Part shown: piece by piece, positions 22,061-31,538 of the stretch | How positions within the stretch are numbered: the stretch's first letter is position 1 | Layout of the letters: each line of letters opens with the position of its first letter | Assembly (NCBI GenBank): GCA_009829735.1 | Contig: CM020618.1 | Coordinates: forward strand, 19,391,346-19,455,345 | Length of the DNA: 64,000 bases | Reading direction: 5' to 3' | Origin: Pyropia yezoensis | Taxonomy: Eukaryota > Rhodophyta > Bangiophyceae > Bangiales > Bangiaceae | Notes under the pieces: model-generated | What the model was told of the DNA's origin: nothing | Seen by the model: the letters and a program-made list of their open reading frames with translations, nothing else | Databases searched by the model: none | Position numbers and translations under genes: made by a program

Positions 22061-22102
22061 GATCAAAGATCGTGAATTTATTGTGATTCTGTTCCCTTAG
22101 GG
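22061..22102 (-). repeat. Right terminal inverted repeat of the CACTA element
   Basis: Ends TTCCCTTAGGG on the plus strand, followed by the target duplication CAT at 22103-22105. It mirrors the left end at 16916-16957. Confidence 0.85.
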
Positions 22103-23060
22103 CATGGGCGGCACAGGTGAGGTGGGGGGGAAGATCTGGGGGCCACGCAATACAGTGGCAGGCAAGAACCGACAGCCCGCCGCTGCCGCTGTGTCACCGG
22201 CCAGGCCGAGCCCGAAGCCTCCTGTTGCGGGTGCCGCCACCGATGGTTCAGCCTCTTACGTGGGGAAGACCTCTTCCTAGGGCAAGGGCACGGCCCGTCA
22301 CCCCGAGGAAAAGGTGGGTCTTCACGCCGTCGGTGTCATCACTCGCGACGGAGACAAACAGACACTCGCGGCGCCGTCACCCCGGCCGGTGAATTGCTGG
22401 GGGGCGGCTTTAGCGGTGGTGGCGTTGGTAGGGGCATGTTGCTGAGCGAGGCGGACCTGTCCCCCCTCGTCGGCCGCTCTGCCGCCGCCAGAACTGCCAC
22501 CGCCACACCCCACGGCCCGGTGACGTGGCGCCCCTGCGAGGTGGCTGGTGGCTACCGGACGGCGGCGGTCGTTATGCTTGGCGGCATCACAGCCGAGGGG
22601 GCGACAACTTGAGGCCACGTCGCCGCAGTGGTCGCGGGCGGTGACGCCCCGGCCGCTCGCGCCAAGTGGGCGGCCGCGCGGGGTGGCGGCGAGGGTGCTT
22701 GCGGTGGCGGCGCAAGGAGGTCGTCTCGGCGGAGTTGGTCGGCGGCAGCGGGCTGTGGCAGGGCTGGCAGTGGTGCCGGTGGACGGCGGTTACGTCGGAG
22801 CACGCGGTGTGATACCTCACCGCCAGCCCGCCCACAACTGTCTCGGACGCCGGTGCGGCCGCGGCCACCAGCGTACCGGCCGCGCAGGTCGGGCTGGCGG
22901 CAGAGGGAACGCTTCGTGTGGGCGGGGGCTGGGGAGACGGGGGATGCCCGTAGGCCCTCCTGCGAACGTGACGAGCATGGCCACCACCCCTCTTTGCTGC
23001 GGCAGTGCTGCGCGTGGCGGCGGCACCGAGGAGACGACGTGAGTGGCGCGGCTGAGAACA
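22103..23060 (+). pseudogene. Right-hand continuation of the reading frame interrupted by the CACTA element
   Basis: From the duplicated CAT, a plus-strand frame continues with basic, Ala/Pro-rich sequence (for example GKNRQPAAAAVSPARPSPKP) like that left of the transposon. It is interrupted by stops after about 60 codons and again later. Frames with Gly/Arg-rich sequence go on to about 23040. No domain is recognised, so the nature of the original gene is unknown. Confidence 0.35.
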
Positions 23061-24234
23061 CCCAGGTAAGGACGGTTGCGAGGATGTCTCACTCCGCTCT
23101 CCGATTGACCGACATACATACTAGCCCCCCCTCAGCGTTCTCTCAGGGGGGTGTATCTATTGTTTCCATGTCTTCTTGTTGCATCCCGCAGGACTCCTGT
23201 ACACCATCCCGCATGGTTTCGTATGGTTCTGTGGCATGGAAAAATACGCTTTTTACTTCTCTGTATTGCCGTGTTTTCTTCTGTGTGAGGAAGCTGATGC
23301 TTCTTCCCGCTTCACAATCCCTTATGTACCGTACGGAAGAAACTCGTATATCCGCAAAAGAGCGATTTTCACTCTTTGCGCCAGAGCACATTTGTCGCAC
23401 GTTTTAATGCGTGGGACATACCGTTAGTTGTCCGTGTCCGAACCGTACCTGGATGCATGCTGCACGGACAGAGAAAAAGCAAACGCAATCAATGTTGATT
23501 TGAAACCGAATCCATCGCGGGTCGTATTGATAGAAATTGACGATGCTTGAACAAACGCGATCAGGCCCCAAATAAATGGCTGTGTAGTTATGCATAACGT
23601 TCACGCCTGTGTGCCTGTCAACCGCCATTTTTCAGAACCTCATTGCAGAGTTGACATTTGCTGGCAGTTCCGTTTGATTACTTATCTGGTACGTGTTTTG
23701 CACAATGTGCATGTCATGGTCGGCGTCACGATGAAGACGCAATGAAAAACGACGCCACAGCCGTTGGTGCATGGGCCAGCCGGTAAATGAAAGCGCTTGA
23801 TGAACCGTTACAGTCTATCGCTGAGAATCCCTTCAGGTCAAGCCCAAGTTGTTATAAGGATTTCCAGCTGAAGAAAACAACATCGAACAGCAAAGATAAT
23901 GATGACTGCAGAAAAGCTTTTGATGGCGGCTAACATGGTGTTGAAAGACGTTCACTGGTTATGTACCGTAAGACTGTTTCCAGCGGACATTGCAGGAAGT
24001 CGCTTTGGTGCACTCGTGCACTAAATACTTCAGGCAGGTCCATGACCCCCGGTTCAAGCGACTGAGAGCCATTGCTCTGCCGGGCGTCCGCCGCGGGTGG
24101 GGCGGCCAAAGTGACACTGGCAGACGCCGGGGAGGTGGCGGCGGGGGTGATGGTCGTGCTGGCCGCTGTTGTCGCGACCGGAGTCACCCCTCCCTGCCCC
24201 GCGTTTGCCGCCCAACGCACACACCCCCGCCCAC
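23061..24234. other. Lower-GC stretch without a supported gene
   Basis: Base composition drops sharply relative to the flanks. Only short frames are present and no inverted repeats or family motifs stood out. It may be old transposon sequence. Confidence 0.35.
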
Positions 24235-24350
24235 ATGTCTGTCGCAAATGGCCATGCCTCGTAGGCCAGCGCAGACAGATGCGTACGCCAGCGCGTCATG
24301 TCACGCGACGGGCCAGGTCTTGGTCGGCGAGCGCAAGACGAGACGTGGGG
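24235..24350 (+). repeat. Dispersed repeat, copy B
   Basis: Second copy of the repeat at 14319-14441, same orientation. It shares TGTCTGTCGC, TGCCTCGTAGGCC, GCAGACAGAT, TACGCCAGCGCGTC and TCTTGGTCGGC. The two copies have diverged substantially, so they are old. Confidence 0.6.
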
Positions 24351-24404
24351 CATGGCAAAACGGCGGACTGGGAATCGCTTGAAGTAGCGAGTGGTTCTGC
24401 TCGC

Positions 24405-24768
24405 TGAATTTTGTCCTGGTGGACCGAGACCGAGTCGTAGAGCCAACTTCTGCTCTTTTCGGGCACGGCATTGGCTGGACAGCGCTATCAGCTGCTTGAA
24501 GCCCCAATCAAGTGGTCGTATGCCGGGCCAGGAAGGGCCGAATCTGTTAATCACTGTTTCTTGTCAGAAGCTTGAGATTTTCTATTGTCAGAAGCACTTT
24601 GCCGGGAGACATTGGCAGAACCACTTGATTCCCCGGAGATGTGAAGAGAAATAGAGGCGATTCCAGCTCGTAAGGGCACATTGGGCTTGGAGTCGGTCCC
24701 AGCGGTGTATCTCAATGGCTGAGAGCCCGTCTGAGAGAGTCAGTCTCGGTCCACCTGGACAGAATTCA
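24405..24768. mobile_element. Non-autonomous inverted-repeat element, 364 bp
   Basis: The left end TGAATTTTGTCCTGGTGGAC continues as CGAGACCGAGTC. The complement of the right end reads TGAATTCTGTCCAGGTGGAC followed by CGAGACTGACTC. These 32-bp terminal inverted repeats differ at four positions. There is no coding capacity. A clear target-site duplication was not found, so the superfamily is left open. A GTCAGAAGC motif is repeated inside (near 24565 and 24589). Confidence 0.7.
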
Positions 24769-25522
24769 GAAATCACCAATACTCTTGGGCTGCCCGAGTG
24801 TCTATGGTACCTTCCCCATCTATTGAGCGAATTCCCTTCATTTCATCCGCTTTTTGTAAAGGACCATATTTCAGAAATGCTTGGTCCAAAGCTCTTTCTG
24901 ACGCCAGAATCGGACTCAGCGTAGCCTGGTCACCCTTGTGACTTGCTAAGATGCTTCCCCCAGTATACTAAAAGCTGTCCCCTCAGTGACCAATTCCCTC
25001 ACGACACCCAGCCCTCTCTCAGTGGATCCAGTGCATCCTGCCTGGCCGACACGCCACAGTGCCCTACGAAGGTGCACCAGTAAGTCCCGGAGCCTGAGAG
25101 CACAGCAAGTGCAAGCGAAGCCTCCCGGCGGCGCCGCACTCTTCTTATCCCGCGCCGTGCCCCCTGAGCGCCCAACGTATTCTCGTGCGCACGTCGCGCT
25201 AGGGGACACCAGGCCGCCCCCGATAGCCCTGTCACAACTGCGGAGCGGCGCGCGACAAGGATTGCTAGGCGCCACAGCCGCCCCCTGATTTGTGGCCTGC
25301 CGATCACACGGCTCCACCGCACTCCTGCACCCCACCGTGCGTGTGCCGATTTCCTGCCCCCCCGTCCCCTACAGCAACCTGCGCCTGGGCGCCCCCCTTC
25401 CCCCCCCTCCATTTTTCTCCCTGTTCCTTCTCTTTTTCTACACTTGCCCTCTTTGCGGTGCCCTCCTTCATTTCCCGTCTTTCTCTGGCGCTTCCGCTGG
25501 GTCCCGCATATGGCTGGCTGCG
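24769..25522. other. Stretch without a supported gene
   Basis: Mixed composition, becoming C-rich around 25290-25420. Short frames only. The C/T-rich tract at 25355-25445 could be a promoter or intron region for the small ORF that follows, but nothing decides this. Confidence 0.3.
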
Positions 25523-25705
25523 ATGGTGCCGGACCCCCGCCGGGTCCCAGGTGCATCCGTGCATGCGCTCGCTGAACACGCCAAGAGCTTTGCACTATCG
25601 ACTTTACAGAGACAGCTGTCGCGTGACCTAGGTCCCTTGACGTGGGACGCCTTCATTAGGGAACAGTCACATGAGAGGCGTATCCCAGCAGCCATCGCTG
25701 CTTGA
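25523..25705 (+). CDS. Unrecognised 60-codon ORF
   Basis: ATG at 25523 opens MVPDPRRVPGASVHALAEHA and continues with LQRQLSRDLGPLTWDAFI, a balanced, helix-like composition, to a TGA at 25703-25705. It may be the N-terminus of an element-encoded protein whose remainder is lost, or a small exon. No family is recognised. Confidence 0.25.
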   Translation: MVPDPRRVPGASVHALAEHAKSFALSTLQRQLSRDLGPLTWDAFIREQSHERRIPAAIAA

Positions 25706-26313
25706 GCAATGAAGCGTCTTCGTGGGTTCCACAGGTGACTGGATCGTCGGTTTGAAAGGCGGACTTAAACTGATATCCATCAATACCAGGTATGCTCAGA
25801 ACTCTATATGCCGCGTGCCATCCTTTTTGCGTCTTTCGCCGTGAAGCGCAGTCAAAGCGCTGCAATATCGCATTTTCGTGAATTTTCAGAGCGAGATGGG
25901 TCAGAATCGTCGATTCCGTATCCCCTAAACTGATCCTCTCGACCGACTCAAATGAGGGGATCGGCGAGGTGAATAATAGACTATCAAGAGGAGCGCTAAA
26001 GGAAAGATACTTTGCTCCGCACATCCATGTACCTTCAAAAAAAACGAATATAATGCATAGCATTATGAAAAGCAAAAAGGAATGAATTAACCGATGGACT
26101 ATTTCTGCCGGGTCAAAGCATTGTTCGTTTTTCATCCATGCCAACAGGTCCTTTTTCTTGCGGCGTGTGTGCAATTCGATGAGGATGCTTTCGCCATGGG
26201 CTGATGATGATCTCAGCAGGCCTTCCCGCGGGCCAACTTCCCAACCAGAGAAGCCACAGCCTCGCGAAACATGGCCTTGCCTCGTGTATGCGCGTGCACA
26301 CCAGGGGGTGTCA
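25706..26313. other. AT-richer stretch without a supported gene
   Basis: Base composition is markedly lower in GC than the host genes. Only short frames occur, with an A-rich run near 26037-26045. No motif is recognised. Confidence 0.3.
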
Positions 26314-26758
26314 AGCGTACCACTTTTGGTCGAGCGTACGAGTAATGAGTGATTTTAGAAATCAGTGAACGCGTACGAGCGTGTCGTCAACTGCGAGCAC
26401 GCGACCTCTTTAACACGCCTGAAAAAGCGTCCTCTCCTCACGACTTTTTGTTTCCTAATATCCGGCAAGCGTACCGTCAAAAATGCCGCGAAGAGCGTAC
26501 CGCAAGCGTACTTGTTGGCAAAATGGTCAGCTCGAAGGCTCATAAAATCTTCTTTAGTGCCTTGAACTATCCAATTGATCTCAATACAGCTGATGTCCGT
26601 CCGGAAAACGATGGTAAGTACGTTATGGCCGCTACGTCTTGCTCGACAGCGTACCTGGCGAAAATACGTTCGAGCTTGATACTTGCGCGTTCATTTTGCC
26701 CTATAGAGTGCGCGTAGATATGCGTACCAGGCACATTCAGAATCTTGTCAGAGCGTAC
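26314..26758 (+). repeat. Cluster of AGCGTAC motifs
   Basis: The heptamer AGCGTAC occurs at 26314, 26333, 26468, 26494, 26505, 26648 and 26752, always on the plus strand, with near-matches CGCGTAC at 26370 and TGCGTAC at 26721. Seven direct copies in 445 bp is far above chance. Subterminal repeat clusters of this kind are transposase-binding sites in CACTA and other DNA transposons. The cluster lies about 300 bp before the pogo-like transposase ATG. Confidence 0.6.
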
Positions 26759-27056
26759 GCGTGGCACGGTAAACGAACACCCGCGTCATATGCTTGTTTT
26801 GAGTAGATACGCTTGGCAGCCTCTGGTGCACACCAGCTGCGCAGTCATGGTTGCGACGACGTCACAGAATCAAAGCCAATTTGGCCAATATTTGATTGAA
26901 TGCCCAACAGCCGCTCAGAGAAGAGGTTGAGTTCAACTCAGCACGTGGCCAAACGTGTCATAGTTACGAGCGAAATTGATTGCCCGCACATCCATTGAAG
27001 CTGCAGTGCACAAAACACTCGAACGCCTTTCCCTTTTTCTTGTGACTGCTGGAGCG

Positions 27057-27956
27057 ATGTCTGCCCCTGCTGCCGGCGGATCCGTGACCGACGGCGTGTC
27101 CCCGACCAAGCGCAAGTGGGGTGTCCGGTTGACGGACGAGATGCGTGACCGCCTGGCGGTGGCGGAGGCGGAGGCGGGCACCATCACTGTCTCGGGCCTG
27201 ATGAGGGCCACCGGTGCCACGAGGGCCAATGTCCGCACGTGGCTGAACAGCCGGGAGGCGCCCGTCCAGCTCGGTCGGCCGCCGTTCTTTTCGGCCGAGG
27301 AGGAGCGCGTGATTGCCGATTACCTCGCCGCCTGGATGAAGGGGGGTAACATCTTGACCTGTGAGATCGCGGGTGTGCTTCTCCGCCAATAAAATGCTGA
27401 TATGGGACGTACTGAGGAGGCCGAGCGGAGGTTTGGTGCGGGTGGGGTTCCGAGTCGTACTTTTTTTTCTTCATTTTTGGGGAGGCACCTTAAGTTGCAA
27501 CGCGTGCGGCCGAGGGCACTGGAGAGCGTGCGTGCCGATGCGTCAACTCCGGAGGCTGTGGCCAACTTTTTCGCCGCTTACCGTCTCCTCTGCTCTGAGT
27601 TTCGTATCACCTGCACGGCTCAGGTTTGGAATACCGATGAGTCCATGATGAATGCTGAGGGCCTCATGGAGACGACCAGGATGACCGTGGTGGCGGGTAA
27701 GGACGACGCCCGTCCTGAGTTCGTCATTCCAAGCGTCCAGAGTGGGGCAGAGGCCGCCAGCCTGGTTGCTACTGTGTGTGCCGATGGATCGCGCCTCCCC
27801 CTCTTTTTAGTGGTGACCGGCTCTGGCGGCCGTGTCCCCTATGCCGCGCTGGAGCAGGACGATGGCTCCACCCGCAAGACCCCGCTCGTTTCCTGTCTCG
27901 ACGAGGGCGCGGAGGTGCATCGGCGCGAGAAGCCCGGATTTGACGGGCCTCTCTGG
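27057..27956 (+). pseudogene. pogo-like DDE transposase, N-terminal part (split by an LTR element)
   Basis: The ATG at 27057 opens a basic leader, then a helix-turn-helix region (TDEMRDRLAVAEAEAGT, GATRANVRTWLNSRE) and LGRPPFFSAEEERVIADYL, the usual entry to the pogo/Tigger second helix-turn-helix. A TAA at 27390-27392 interrupts the same frame just before a segment ending FLGRH, typical of the DNA-binding domain end. Then TPEAVANFF leads to the catalytic domain with the first acidic residue in WNTDES (about 27630). The frame stops being transposase exactly at 27956, where the LTR element begins. Its continuation is at 47848-48572. Confidence 0.75.
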
Positions 27957-28528
27957 TGTGGTATAAAACTCGATCCTCTCAGACACGTGTCAATATCCCT
28001 CGGGGGAAAGGGACAGGTAACACAAAAAGGGGAACTACGAGAATGGTATGCCTGTTGCCTCACGTGCCTGCTCGCAGAGCAAACAGATACGCACGGTAGT
28101 GCACACGGGGAAGAGGAAAGCAAACGCGCAGTTGTCTTTTTCCTGAGGGCGCGGGCCAAGGGCGCCTCGCTGTCCCTCTTAACGTGCATCTGGGGGAGCC
28201 TCGGCACGTTGGCCAGGTAGCCCCCCCCATAACCCCGAGTGGCCCCGACCCGAGTCTAACCTCGTCAGGTCGGGGGCCACTATCACTACTAATTCTATTC
28301 CCACTCACTAATCTCACACTCAATTTCTCTCAAATCAAGTCCCTCACAAGTATGCAAAAACCCATCAGAAATCCCTCTCTCACGTGTGGATAGCGCAGTC
28401 CACCGCATCCCAGTGCCGGGCACGGGCCACGGCCGCCAACCATCACCACACGGCGGGCGTGTTCTGGCACCTGGTGCCCTCTGGTTGTAGTCCCGGGTCG
28501 GCGCCAAGTCGGGGCCAGGGATGCTACA
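27957..28528 (-). repeat. 3' LTR of the outer element
   Basis: Left-hand 572-bp repeat, nearly identical to 47276-47847. The five bases before it are TCTGG, matching those after the other LTR. On the plus strand it carries TATAAAA close to its left border. Confidence 0.9.
27962..27968 (+). promoter_or_regulatory. Plus-strand TATA box inside the LTR
   Basis: TATAAAA lies 5 bp inside the left border of the LTR, on the strand opposite to the element's own genes. It points towards the antisense ORF at 28715, about 750 bp away. The same sequence is in the other LTR at 47281-47287. A role as antisense promoter is inferred from position only. Confidence 0.35.
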
Positions 28529-28714
28529 TAGCTCCCTCCCTAGTCCGGCACGTCCTCGGGCCGAACCAGGTGCCACCGTGCACAGCCTCGAGCACGTCCA
28601 CACCGGTGCCGAGGTCGAGCGTCTTCACCCCGGTCACGATCACCTGCTCCGATTCTGTCCCCCCCTCCTTTCTCCTTCACCTTGGCCCTCTCGTTCCCCC
28701 GGAGTCTTGACGTC

Positions 28715-30610
28715 ATGTCCAGTTCCGAGATCCAAGCTGGGCCCGTGGTTCCGGCGGCGAGTGTTGCGGAGGAGAACTCGGGTAGTCGCGCCCCTCTCCT
28801 GCCTCCGGTTCCTCGGGTGTCGGTGTCGGTTGCCACGGCGGGGACGGATCGGGTTCCCCCGGCTTCTGCAATGCATCCGGTCGAGACCCCCCCGGTGGGT
28901 CTCCCGGAGATGCTTCTTGGGCAGGATCCTCTGGCGGGCCGGCGCTACTCCACGGTGGTCGGCAACGCCAGCGCGGCCCAGTGCCAACAGGATTGCTTGG
29001 ACATCTGGCGCAAGGAACTCCAGCGCGGGGTCTTGACCGAGATGGACAAGACTCGTCTTCATACGGCGGACCAGATGCGCCTGGCACAAGACCGCTCTCG
29101 GAGCTTCTCGGGTTCCTCTTGGGTTGCTCGCCTGGAGGATCTCCTCTTCGCGCTGGTGCTGGATCTACCCTTGACCGAGCGTCGTGTGTCCGCGTCCGTT
29201 CTCCGGTGGCCAGAGGAGGAAGGGTACGTCCACCGGGCGCTCAAGGTCTGGGACGAGGCGCTCAAGGGGTCGGGGAGCCTGAACTGCGATCCCCGTCCGA
29301 GCATGGTCGCCCTGGAGCCGCCTTTCCTGACCCGGAAATACTCCAAGTTGTCGCCGGCACGGGAGCAAGGTGAGCGACGCGGGCGTCAGCGTGACTTCCT
29401 CGTGAGCTGCAACCATCAGGAGTTCTGGAAGCTGGACAAGGCTAACCGGGCGGCGTACTACCCCAAGGTCATCCCGCAGCAGCAGGAAATCGAGATCCCG
29501 GTCGGGTTTGCTCCATCCAGCATCCCCTTCACCTGGTACTTCTTGGACGCCTTGACCCAGGCGTCGATCAAGGGCTTCTTCCCCTCGATCCCGTACATGA
29601 TGTACACCTCCGAGATGACGGTCTTGGCGGCCAACCACTGGCTCCACGAGGTCTTGGTGTCCAACCGGCTTTGGTTTCTCCCCGACCTCCTGATGGTCTG
29701 GATCGTCGACAAGTTGACCGTCGACTTCCTGTGCAGCCAGGACGAGGAGTACAAGGAGCTCTTCCAGGCGATGGTTGACTTCCGGCGTCGGCTGCCGGTG
29801 CATGACCGGAGCTTCTTGAACGCGATCGCCGACCAGAACAGCCCGCGTCGGGATGGCTCCGGTTGGGTGCAGGTGGTCTACCAGTCTTCTCCGGCCAAGG
29901 TGCAGCTAGCGACACCGCTTCCGGGGTGGCCGCAGCTAGGCAGCATTCCTGCTCCGGTCGCCCTCGATCTTCTGCCAACTGGGCCGCCGGTGCAAGAGTC
30001 GGGATGGGCCGCGGCGGTCGGTCGGGCGCCTGCGGCGGTTCCGCTTGCTCCTGTTGCACCTGTCGTCCCGGTGGCTTCGCCTGGACCGTCGCCGGCGCGT
30101 TTGCGTTCCGCTCCGTCTGTGCCGGTGCTTCAAGCTCCTCCGGCACCGCGCTTGTCTGCAGCGAGTCGGGGGGTGGCCGTGCGGTCGCCGACTACTCCGG
30201 CCGTTCTGCCTCGGGCGCCTTCTTCAAACGTCGGCGGCCCTGTGCCTCCGCTGGAGTTGGGGACTCCGGTTTCTGGGGCTGTTGTGGACCGTCCGGTAGT
30301 GGCATCCTCGGGGCGGTTCGAGATCCCGGCGCCGACTCTGCGCCTTACCCGCTTCCGGGTGCCTGACTGGTACCTGAACCAAGGTGGCCCGACATGCGAC
30401 CAGTACGACGTCGGTATGATTGAAGACCAGCTGGGTCGTCTTCCGGTGCAGGTTGAAGGCGTCGGGTCTTCCCTGGTGCTGGGTACTTACGCCAGCGTCT
30501 TGAACAACGTGGTTGACCGGGTGTTTGCTTGCGCGGACAGCGGCCAGATGTCGGACAGCCCGGTGGTTGGCGAACTTCTGGCGACTTTGACGCGGCATGG
30601 CCTGGCCTAG
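28715..30610 (+). CDS. Antisense ORF of the outer LTR element, unknown function
   Basis: A 631-codon ORF on the strand opposite to gag and pol, between the chromodomain end and the 3' LTR. It has a Pro/Ser/Ala-rich start, a compact middle with normal composition (about residues 80-390), a Pro/Ala/Val-rich linker (about 400-530) and a final conserved-looking block (RFRVPDWYLNQGG onwards). The middle contains EIEIPVGF, a WYFLDAL segment and ANHWLHEV. The nested element's antisense ORF has VEVPCGF, a YFGSVL segment and ATHWVVVV in the same order. No known domain is recognised. Extra ORFs in this position, some antisense, are reported for plant Tat-lineage Ty3 elements; homology with those is not claimed. 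Confidence 0.6.
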   Translation: MSSSEIQAGPVVPAASVAEENSGSRAPLLPPVPRVSVSVATAGTDRVPPASAMHPVETPPVGLPEMLLGQDPLAGRRYSTVVGNASAAQCQQDCLDIWRKELQRGVLTEMDKTRLHTADQMRLAQDRSRSFSGSSWVARLEDLLFALVLDLPLTERRVSASVLRWPEEEGYVHRALKVWDEALKGSGSLNCDPRPSMVALEPPFLTRKYSKLSPAREQGERRGRQRDFLVSCNHQEFWKLDKANRAAYYPKVIPQQQEIEIPVGFAPSSIPFTWYFLDALTQASIKGFFPSIPYMMYTSEMTVLAANHWLHEVLVSNRLWFLPDLLMVWIVDKLTVDFLCSQDEEYKELFQAMVDFRRRLPVHDRSFLNAIADQNSPRRDGSGWVQVVYQSSPAKVQLATPLPGWPQLGSIPAPVALDLLPTGPPVQESGWAAAVGRAPAAVPLAPVAPVVPVASPGPSPARLRSAPSVPVLQAPPAPRLSAASRGVAVRSPTTPAVLPRAPSSNVGGPVPPLELGTPVSGAVVDRPVVASSGRFEIPAPTLRLTRFRVPDWYLNQGGPTCDQYDVGMIEDQLGRLPVQVEGVGSSLVLGTYASVLNNVVDRVFACADSGQMSDSPVVGELLATLTRHGLA

Positions 30611-30971
30611 CAGCGGTCAGAGACCTTCACTGGCTTCCAGGGGCGCCGACAAGCATATCTGGATGAGCGGGAGCGCCCGTCAACTACCGGTACAACTCCG
30701 ATGGCGTCATACCTGGATGCACCGCGCCCGCCGCACTACGTCATCCCGCCTTCCTCCGGTTCCCGTCGTGCCGCGGAGGCAGCGCTGGAGGACGCTCCCG
30801 CGGCACAGCGTCCGCGCCGGGAGTAGTACTTGGGGGCAAGGAGGGTGAGAGTCTTGGGAGAAGGGAGGAGGGAAGAGGCGGAGAGAAGGGTTGCTCGAGC
30901 GGGTGCTTGTTTTCCTTGATTGTTCCATGCTTGCATTGCGTGTTTTCCTTGATATACCCGTTCCCTTCTTC

Positions 30972-31538
30972 TCAATCCTCTTGTTCCGCATCCGTTGCGG
31001 GTGAGCTCGGCTCGTCCTGAGGGTCTTGATCGGTCCCGTCCTCCTGGTCCTCCTCCGAGTCCGACTCCAGGATCTTGCCGGCTCTGGCCACCGGAGTGCC
31101 CTCGATCCCGTTCCGTCGCGTGTAGGCGCAGACTTCCGCGATGGGTAACCGGTTTGAGGGTTCCCAGGTATCATCTGCCGGGTTAAAACCGAACCAGCGT
31201 ACTCGCAGGTACAAGCGCCCGTCTCTCCAGGCATGGTCGACAAACTTGACGTAGACATATTCCCGGCCTTCTTCTTGGGATAGCCAGGGTACTGCGGCCC
31301 GCTTGGGCCGGGTCAAGTCCCGTTTGCTTGGCGGTGGAGCTCGGGTGACATGGTCGCTGCTCACCCGGTACGGGAAGCCATCCACGTCTAGAAGGAAGGT
31401 CCAGCCATCCGTATTCAGGATCTCATGAGGTCCATCCGTCTTAAGAGTCCAGCTTCCCCCGGGTCTTGCTATGGTTGTCCACAAAAACCCAGTCGCCACC
31501 ACCCAGGTCCTTGTTCTTTTCCCGGACTCCCTTGTCAT
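30972..31538 (-). CDS. Outer element: chromodomain-like C-terminal part
   Basis: Encodes a segment with LYLRVRWFGFNPADDTWEP, the pattern of a chromodomain (aromatic residues, then a D-x-TWEP motif), followed by an acidic tail. In chromoviruses this module follows the integrase and guides insertion into chromatin. It overlaps the integrase-containing ORF. Fossil part of the broken outer element. Confidence 0.7.
   Translation of the reverse strand: MTRESGKRTRTWVVATGFLWTTIARPGGSWTLKTDGPHEILNTDGWTFLLDVDGFPYRVSSDHVTRAPPPSKRDLTRPKRAAVPWLSQEEGREYVYVKFVDHAWRDGRLYLRVRWFGFNPADDTWEPSNRLPIAEVCAYTRRNGIEGTPVARAGKILESDSEEDQEDGTDQDPQDEPSSPATDAEQED

Larger units (their letters stand above)
16916..22102 (+). 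mobile_element. CACTA/EnSpm-type DNA transposon with CCCTA ends
   Basis: A 5187-bp element bounded by terminal inverted repeats that start CCCTA and share about 34 of 42 bases, flanked by the 3-bp duplication CAT (16913-16915 and 22103-22105). A 3-bp target duplication and a tnp2-type transposase are hallmarks of the CACTA/EnSpm superfamily; the end CCCTA instead of CACTA is a variant. Inside are a TATA box, a transposase frame with two in-frame stops and a second ORF with an intron and poly-C runs. The transposase stops make this copy unlikely to be autonomous, although its ends could still be mobilised by a functional relative. Confidence 0.85.

Noticed and set aside
28715-30610. Host gene captured by the LTR element as explanation for the antisense ORF
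   Set aside because: A related-looking ORF of the same length is in the same place in the other element, so it is more likely part of the element's own lineage. No introns or host family are recognised.
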